NCBI GenBank assembly: GCA_963576475.1
Contig: OY754981.1
Coordinates: 21,807,642 to 21,871,641, forward strand
Length of the DNA: 64,000 nt
Direction of reading: 5' to 3'
DNA from: Molanna angustata
Lineage: Eukaryota > Arthropoda > Insecta > Trichoptera > Molannidae
Under the pieces are notes generated by a model. The model was not told the DNA's origin. It did not search any database and saw only the letters and a program-made list of their open reading frames with translations. The stretch's first letter is position 1; each line of letters begins with the position of its first letter. Of this stretch, positions 1-8,600 are shown piece by piece. The translations under genes were made by a program, and so were the position numbers.

Positions 1-327
1 CACTTGGTACCTGTTAGTTGGCCGAGAAACGACACAAACATAGAATAAAAAACATTATTTCAATTTAAACATGACATTCGATAAATTGTTATGATAATTA
101 TTTTGGCAAACGCCATGACTTCTTTTTCAGACGGAAGTATTATTATCGCAGTTTTCGTTTCCTATGAAGAAGAAATAAATTACTTTTACACCAAATTTGA
201 ACAGTAATATTTAACCGTTAATTCTTATTATGATTTTAATATTTATAAAAATGTTATTGTCACGTTATATTAAGAAAAATAAAAAAAAATATCTAAATAT
301 ATAAATTCAAAAATAAAACAATATGTA

Positions 328-438
328 TTCTACGTATATATTTTAATTGGTCGATAGCTATTTCGCCTTGTTAGGGCATCTTCATCTTGCCCTAACAAGG
401 CGAAATAGCTATCGGCCAATTAAAAATATACATAGAAT
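328..438. repeat. Long hairpin (foldback), arms about 51 nt
   Basis: Two arms, 328-378 and 388-438, are near-perfect reverse complements around a 9-nt loop (TCTTCATCT). The inner 30 nt of each arm, which include TTCGCCTTGTTAGGGCA, differ at only one site. There is no coding potential. It is most likely a short foldback/MITE relic. I saw no clear target duplication. Confidence 0.7.
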
Positions 439-580
439 CTATGTAAAACATACTGTTTTATTTTTTAAATTAAAATAAAATGGAATTCTACAAAGTAAAC
501 TATCCACAATTAATTAATCGAAAAATATCCTCTGTGGAGAAAACCAAAATAATCGACGTTATCCAAAAGGTTGCCAATCA

Positions 581-767
581 GGGGGGTAAGTCTGGTCCAA
601 CCGGCGAAATCAAAACCCTCAGGATTATCCATATCATGGATATAATTATTATATGGAGTTCTATAATATCTTTAGATGTCATAGAACTCCATTATGATAA
701 TTATATCCATGATATGGGTAATCACTAGGGTTTTGATATTTTGCCGATTGGACCAGACTTGCCCCCC
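581..767. mobile_element. 187-bp MITE with GGGGGG termini
   Basis: The ends are inverted repeats: GGGGGGTAAGTCTGGTCCAA on the left, and on the right the complement with one change (GGGGGGCAAG...). Pairing continues inward over most of the element. A related single end (GGGGGGTAAGTCCCGTC) lies at about 18745. No target-site duplication is obvious, so the superfamily is not assigned. Confidence 0.65.
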
Positions 768-980
768 AGAAGTGGAGCTGGACAGGGCATGTCGCCCGAA
801 CTGCAGACTCCAGATGGACTAAGAATGTGCTGGAATGGCGACCTAGAACGGGCAAAAGAAGTGTTGGAAGGCCTCAAACAAGGCGATCTGATTATATTAG
901 ACGATGGAGGGATGGTGGCTGGAGGCGGATGGATGCGGTCAGCTCAAGATAGGGAACTGTGGATCTATGTCCATTATTGA
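768..980 (+). pseudogene. Unassigned GC-rich ORF fragment, probably TE-derived
   Basis: An open frame starts inside the flanking MITE (ATG at 741) and runs to a TGA ending at 980. It gives about 71 residues downstream of the MITE end, including LQTPDGLRMCWNGDLERAKE and a glycine-rich stretch DDGGMVAGGGWM. Its GC content is much higher than the surroundings. It has no recognisable splice sites and is followed by AT-rich sequence. I do not recognise the family. The tail of a degraded retroelement ORF is my best guess. Confidence 0.3.
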
Positions 981-1149
981 ACGAAGGAGGGCTGAAGAGG
1001 AAGAATCCTCTGCGAAATTGAAATAATTCACCCATGCATAAGTACATTTTTTTATTTATTTTATTTAAATAACACAATACATAAAAATACAATCATAAGA
1101 CACAGAAAAAGATACACAGTTAAAAACGAGTGGATAGTGGCCAACACTA

Positions 1150-1255
1150 TCCAATGGTTGGACGAAATGTCTGCTTGGTTGTAAGAAATTGCCTAATGGC
1201 AATAAGCCCGGCAGAGTTAAGTATATTTGTTTATATTATGTACAGAAATATGAAT
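1150..1255 (+). repeat. LINE 3' tail (family K)
   Basis: Contains the motif GTAAGAAATTGCCTAATGGC followed by AATAAGCCCGGC. The same motif recurs at 27630, 31066 and 43240 on the plus strand, and reversed at 57476 and 58618. It behaves like the 3' untranslated tail of a non-LTR retrotransposon. Confidence 0.5.
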
Positions 1256-2500
1256 AAAAAAAATAACTATACCTTAACTATACACTTCACTACCATGTCA
1301 TTTCACAAAGTATTCAAATATTGTAAGGAAAATTTTCAGCATTTTCATGAAATTTATTTTTTTACATTATTTATTATTTAAATATTATAATTATGAAAAC
1401 TTGATAATTCTTCAATGTCATTTTATAAAAGTGATGTGCCATTATAGCAATATGAAATAAATTTCCTGAGCTTGATGCCACTTTGAAATATTTGACAGTT
1501 AAAAAAATGAGAAGCACTATTCAGATATCCCTCAAAATCTAAAGGGGTCTAAGTGAGTATTAGATTTGCAAAGATATTAAATTTGCAAAGTTTCATAAGA
1601 ATGGAATGAGAACTTTAGTCTATAAGCGATAAAGTAAAATAAGCACACAGCACATAGTACACAGCACACACATATACATTTAAAAAAAAATAGCCTCAAA
1701 AATTGCGAAATCTTAACTCCCCACTATATCCTCTTAGGTGAGTGAGGGGTAAAAATATATCTACAGAATTAGTGACCATACAAAATTAAGTTTATACAAT
1801 TTACAAATCAGTCTATTTTATTAATCATTAAATTCAGTTACCAGTCTCAAATCTGTTTCGAGTTATTTGAACTACACCACTCCATCGAACGTTTAGTAGT
1901 GTTATGCAAAAAAAAATTTCAATATATCTTGGATTACAAAATTTTAGTATTATCAAATTTTATAAAATCAATTTCACTACGTATACAATTTTTACTTTTA
2001 ACAAAATCATATGGAAAGAAATAAATTTACCATTGTCAGTGTATAACGAATCAGTATTCAGTTTATATATTATTTCATACAAGTAACTTTAATATTTAGT
2101 AAATTTATTGATATCGTTAATTCTTTGTTCTATGACATTGTACGTACAAAAAGTTTGTTTTATTATTGAATAACATTTGCTTCATATTTTAATTTGAATC
2201 GATCATTTTGACGACGGACGCTTACAATTCACTATGGACCATTTGATGTTAACAATGAATCGACAGGAAAAAGACAATCCGAACAAAATGTAGTGGGAGA
2301 AAGTAAGTCGTAGAAGAAAATTGTCGTAGTAGGGTATATGAAAATATTTTCATATAAATACTCAATTGACAAATTCAACGACATCTTGTTTCGATTAATC
2401 ATTCATTCATTGTGCACTCCATAAAACGTAATTCGACCAATCAATTTTTTTGACAAATACTTCTATAGATTTTCGTGTTTTAAATTCATAATAGATAGTT
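1256..2500. other. AT-rich spacer, nothing identified
   Basis: AT-rich sequence with only short chance frames. A fragment at about 1508 (GAAGCACTATTC) resembles the 5' end of repeat family D. I see no gene. Confidence 0.5.
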
Positions 2501-2503
2501 ACT

Positions 2504-2540
2504 TATAAAATAACAATTTGACTTATTTAAAATTCAGGTT
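2504..2540 (+). promoter_or_regulatory. Candidate core promoter (TATA plus Inr-like) of the coiled-coil gene
   Basis: TATAAAA lies at 2504-2510. TTCAGG lies at 2533-2538, with its A at 2536 about 32 bp downstream, which is the usual TATA-to-start spacing. The first exon ATG is at 2625, giving a leader of about 90 nt. In AT-rich DNA a TATA word alone is weak evidence. The paired spacing is the main support. Confidence 0.35.
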
Positions 2541-2624
2541 GTTTCATTTTTATTGTATCGATAAAATTTATTAATTGAATATTTACTGTTCTATTGTTAA
2601 AGGTTTTAATTTACGAAGTTCATA

Positions 2625-2658
2625 ATGAAGGTTATATTTGTGACTGTTTTATGTCTGA
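2625..2658 (+). CDS. Exon 1 (signal peptide N-terminal half)
   Basis: Encodes MKVIFVTVLCL plus the first base of a Ser codon, then the donor A|GTAAGT. The hydrophobic run continues in frame at 7590, completing a canonical signal peptide. That completion is why I accept such a short exon so far upstream. Confidence 0.8.
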
Positions 2659-5600
2659 GTAAGTTATATATTTAACTATTTTTAATTGTTTATGTCTTTT
2701 TTTAATTTTTATGTACGTTGTTGTAAATATATTGACTTCTTCCTCGGTTCAATTCCCAGCAGATAAAAAATATATTCATTTATTTCTCACATAATAGTTT
2801 ATTTTCTGGGTTGGAAGGACGCAAGAAATCGTTCATAAATTATAAATATCACCACATCGTTTTTCTGGTTGAGCAGGAAAAACAATCGTATCCTAGCACA
2901 AATAAATTCATCACATCTTCTGCGTACAAATATTTTTCATATTTCCTCCTGATTTATTCCCTTCTGTAAGCTTCTTTGTTTATTTTTAATCTTTTAACGT
3001 TTTTTCAATTAATATCTACTACATTTGATTTATTTGTTCAAACTGAAGCAAACAATGTATGAAAATAATTAAGTAGGTACAGATAAATAAATATATCCAC
3101 TCCATACATCAATTATTAGTAATAATAATATGATAAGTAGTATATTTATTAAAAAAAAACAATTTTTTATCATAAATTTATGTGTTTAACTGCCTATATT
3201 TCCAAAGTTATTAATAATACGGTGCCACTATTTTTACGACCGGTCTATTTACACGACAAATTTTCTGACGTCGTCTATGTTTTTAGGTCATTTATAACCA
3301 TAGAAAGCGCAGATAAATCAAAATACAAAAATATTTACCTTTGTCATTTTTTCAATGGTCATAAAAATACATCATGGAAACCAACTTGAAGAAAAAATAA
3401 ATAATATTGGCATCTTATTACATTTACTTAATTTTATAAATCATTTTTTCATCGAGATCTACAATTACCTATAACAAAGTATAAACAAAGGTAAATATTT
3501 TTATAACCTGATTTCTCTGCGTTTTCTGTGGTTATTTTTGGTTTTCGTCTATGGTTGAGTCGTGTAAATAGTCGTAGCCTTAATAATATCGAAAAAACCG
3601 AAACACCCCAACTAGATAATTGAATTTGCTATAAAAAATATTAACATTATAGTAGTACATCTCAATTTTTTTCACAATTTTTATAAAAATTGAATTTAGT
3701 GACACCATCGCTTCATACAATTTGTATGGCAGTCACCTATACACAATATAATAATAATAATAATAAAAATTTCGTTTTACCACACACACACATTGTTTTA
3801 CCACACATCGTTTTACCACCCAATGTGTGATAGAATAAGAAATGAGGATATTAGACGAGAATGTATGATTGAAAGAAATATCGTAAGTAAGATGAAAATA
3901 AATGCCCTAAGGTGGTTCGGCCACATAGAAAGAATGAGTGATGACCGTCTGACAAAAAAAGTATACAAGGCTGATAAAAGAGGAATGAAAAGTAGAGGTC
4001 GGCCAAGAAAGAGTTGGCACGATCACATAAATGGGATTTTGAAAGATGGAGATGTTAGAAGTAAGAATAATAGAAGAGCGTGTATGAGACGATGTATGGA
4101 CGTGAATGAAGCGAGGAATGTATGTCAAGAGAGAGGAGTCTGGCGTTCGGTTCTCTCTGCCTACCCCAAATAGGGAAATGGCGTGATGGTATAGTATAAT
4201 AAAAAATTATAAAGCGCCGTTTAGTAATACAAGATCACTCCAAGGGCGCTGTAGCTTATTTGTTGGCTCAACGAAACAAGCAGTCTTAAGAAGTTTACCG
4301 AAGGTGTCAATGCTCTGAGCTCCACGTATGTATGTCAAGAGGCAATTTATTCCATTTTAAAGGCCCGTTCACACTAAAACCGCGATCATAGTAAGCCGCC
4401 TCATTGACTCTGTCCAATTCTTTTAAAGAGTTGGTACTCTGTGATTCAGACGATCTCAGCGTAAGCTGCCTCCCTGATCGAACATTCTTCTGGCACAATT
4501 CCTGAGTGTAGTGTGGAGCCAAGTCTTTCATAGCTTTTAACACCATCAGGCTCCATTTTAATGTGCGTTAATTATTATTTCAAAACATTTTTTCGAATTC
4601 GATATTTTAAATGTGTTTCAACAGGTTTGGGATATTGACATAAAGACAGCCTCTTTAAAAATTTATTGTCATTAAATATAACTAGGATTGTGTTTTTAGC
4701 ATTTTATATTTTTTATATTTGATTTTATTTAAAACAACTTAGTTGTTTAATTCTAGAAAATGTATCCTTATCTAAGCAAAATAGAGTCAAATTATAAATA
4801 CATCCAAGTTACTCAACTCTCCTCCCCTACGCAACGTAGTGCGCTTTTTTTGGAAGAGTATAATGGACTCAAATCTTAATACATAGCTTGTGTCCCCTAA
4901 ATAGCCATGTTAAAAAAAATGAAAAAATCAACAATAGAACTTCATTATTTTTTATTTTTATTTCAATGAAATCCTATTTTTAACATGTTATTATTACCAA
5001 TTACTAACTTCATAATAATTATACCATAATATAGCCATTTTAACAACTTCGAAATCTGTCTTTATAATATCGGAAGTGCTATTTAACTGCATAAGTCATG
5101 AAGTTTATTTTGTGTTGTTCAATAAGATACATAACAAACTTTAATACGGTCTATTGATTCTATAAATAAAATTAGAACAACTTATTCGTTGTAAACACAC
5201 TTTATTAATAATGTCATTTTAAAAATACAATACAAATTCGTTGATGCAATATTCTATTTTATTATGTACCTATTTATAAAATTTAATAAAGAAATTTAAA
5301 ATGTCTTCTTTCGGATTAATGGTAAATATTAAAATTGATATTTTTTACGTTTATCTGTCATCAAATAAATGCTGTGTGTTTGCACCTAATGTTCATGCCA
5401 TTAACCTGAAATAAGTACATATTTCAAAACCTGAAATAAATACAAATATCTAAACCTGAAATTAGTACGTATGTCTAAACGTTAAAAATTGGGTATGATA
5501 TATTATGATCACAAATGTACACTTCGGCGCAGGATTTCCTATTAATGTGATCATTATACTATTAAAATTACATTCATAGTATTTGTACATATTTGGTTAC

Positions 5601-8600
5601 ATTTCTCAGAACAGAATTTTTCTTACATTTAATTAATTATTTTTTATCATTAAGTTTACAATAATTAAAATTGTCAAAAATATTACACCCAATTCTTCTA
5701 CTTCGTGTGTCTGTCCTGTAATTTCGTAATCGATTTTTAACTATGTATCTTTCGACCAGTTAGAAGTCAGAATATTTCAAAATTAATGTATTCCCGATGA
5801 CCAATTTTTAGTTTAGTGAAAAATTAATTACAAATTTACTATGTGACGAAAACTTTTCAAAGGTTTTTTTTATTTATTTGCTTCATATAGACTGGAACCA
5901 CGTATAATTTTCGCCAAACATCTTGAACGAGCTTCTTGTGTCTTTTTGATTCATTGGTTTACGTGCAAATCGCCCCCTTCTTGGCTAAAATTTCAAGTTA
6001 TTTGGCGTTGAAAAGACGGGGACTCTTCGCTCTCCCCGTAGAATTCACGTCACAAATGGAGAGAAAATAAATACCAAAGCCCCTTGAGCAAATAAATATT
6101 AAAATAAAAAAATATTTACAAATAAATTGACCCAGTTTATCTCCATCGATTATAATTTATTCAAAATCGTGTAAACAAACATTTAACAGTGTATTTAAAA
6201 TGTTATGACAAAATGCACACCATAAAACGATGTATTCAACTTGTTTAATTAATATTTTTAAAGTAGGTAATACAAAGAATGCCCATTGGTGACTTGCATA
6301 AGACTTTACTTTGTTATTTGTTCATGACGAAAGACTGAATAATTTAATTGTTTACATCAAATACTTGACTAATAAAGGATATCCCATTTTCTAATGTGGC
6401 ATATTACAAGAAGTTACCTAATAGCAGAATGCCTAATATGATCGAAATTGATATCGGCCCTTACTCAAACTGACTGATTATCGTCACGTCACTCCTTAGC
6501 TTATAATAATAATATCGTCAAAAATATAATTATACTTCACTGCGATACTATTTTTCTTGATCAGTTTAATTCATCAGTTTCATAATATAATAATTATGAA
6601 TTCAGGAAAATAATAATAGTACCAGAGAAGAAACTTAGTTATGTTTCTTCTCTGGTACTATTATTCTTTTCCTTATTGAACAACTACAAGTTACTATGTA
6701 AAATGCTAATGTATCACGCACCATTAGAAGGCCTTTCATGTCGATTTTTTAATATAAGTACTTAGAATAATTTTCAGTGATATAATTATGTTACTATTAA
6801 GAAATGAGCCAAGACTCGCGGCTCAGGAATTAGATATCTAACTTATTTTTTTCTCTCAAAGCTAAAGATTCTATTTATTTATATAATTCAACCTCACTAG
6901 GATAAACCTGAATCGAGGGTAAATTTATGTATTTATAATAATACACTTTATGTAGTATGTAGTAACTATTATTACACAATATTATTTTTAAATTACATTA
7001 TTTTCTCTTTATATACCAGATATTATACTTTTGTCATAAACTCAAGTCACATTTGTGACTAAAAATAACATAAATGACATAACATTTATATACAAAACAA
7101 TATGTTGGGTACTAGTGGCCAGTCGCCAGCTATGATTGTATTGTATTGTTAAGCAATTATAATAGTGTATTAAAAATAACGTTTTGTGCTTCCTGAAACA
7201 AATAATATACTTTGTAAATATTTTATAACTCTAAATGAGTCGATTCTTCTTATTCTGGTTGTAAGCCACTAGAGCTTGCCATCAGAGTTTGCTGACTCTT
7301 GTGATGTGGACTCTCAGCTTTCATTACTCAAAAATGAGGGGTCTCTTAGGCATCCTTTTGGGAGTCCATTTTTCCCCATTGTCTCATTTTTCTTTGTCTT
7401 CTCCATCTTACAAATTCTTGGAATCATACATTCTCTGATCGCACTGGTCTATCTGATATGAGTTTTCTATTTCCAAAAATCTTGTTCACTTCTCTGGTCT
7501 CTGGTGACCAACTATTAAGATCTGAAGTCGATAGATAATTTACATATAAATTAAAGGAGATGCATCAATAGGTTTATTTTGTTTCAAAGGTGTTATGGTA
7601 GCCGCAAAACCTCCTGCGAAGCGTGGATCTAAATCTTCCAAGTCCAATGTACAAAACAAGGAATACGAGTATGACTTCGGAGCACCAGTGGCCGCAGCCT
7701 CCATCAATCACTTCGACGCATTCATCCAGTCCGGAGGTGTCGGGGGAAAGAAGGGATTCAGTGTTGGAAGCGGCCTGAGGTCCATCGCTCAAGGCTCGGC
7801 CGATCAAGCCAACACCGCTGTGGCCAACCAGCACGCGGCTGCCAAACAGGCGGCTTACGTTGCAAAGAACACCCTCGCCCAGTCGGCGGCTCAGGCTTCA
7901 GCGACTGCCCAGGCCGCCTTGGCCGGTAAGCAGGTCATCCTAAGCGGGCTGGAACAGCAGGTGAGAGACGCCAAAGTAGCTCTGGACGGAGAAACGATGC
8001 AGTTGCAGTCGGCTCAGCGAGCAGCCACCGCGGCCCAACAGTCAGCACAACAAGCAGCTCATCAAGTAAGAATACACCCCATTTTAAACACGTCATGGTT
8101 TAGAATAGGCAGACCATACAAAAGCATTCACTTTATCACGTTTCACTAAAGACAATGAAACGAGAAATGAGGAATTTTTCCTATACCTGCAAATCTTATA
8201 ATCCATTGTATTTTATTCGACTGTGTTCCTATTTCCTAGTTTTTACATTTCATTAATATTAGTAGTAAAACAAAAATTCTCATCTACTATTAAAAAACTA
8301 TACGATAGGAAGGTTTTTTCAAGAGCATTCATAAAAATAGTCCTTTTTAGATATTATATGTTTGTGATCGAGGGCAATATTGTTTCCAAATAATGACCTT
8401 CAGGATCACTCGCAGATGAGTGGATAGCCTTAAAGTATAATATATAATAATATCAGTATCCTTCAGTGATATTTATTCTGAGAACGTTTTAGGTCAATGT
8501 AATCCAAGCTGCCCTGAATGCCGCCCAAGCGACCCAAGAGAATGCCCAGACAGCTGCCAGTGAAGCTGCAGGAGAACTTGCTGCCCAGCAAGCCATGGTT

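Larger units (their letters stand above)
2659..7589 (+). other. Intron 1 of the coiled-coil gene (4.9 kb), TE-rich
   Basis: Starts GTAAGT and ends CAAAG. It holds repeat F with a nested MITE, an RTE-like LINE fragment, a reversed CR1-like fragment, a G repeat and a perfect-type hairpin (each listed). About 4561-5880 and 6680-7260 are AT-rich with nothing identifiable. The GC-richer stretch at 7270-7530 looks like an old repeat I could not place. Confidence 0.8.

Noticed and set aside
7595..8149. Single-exon reading of the coiled-coil protein (184 residues)
   Set aside because: The last 27 codons read through a consensus donor at 8066, and the start lacks the signal peptide supplied by exon 1. 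The spliced model is better.
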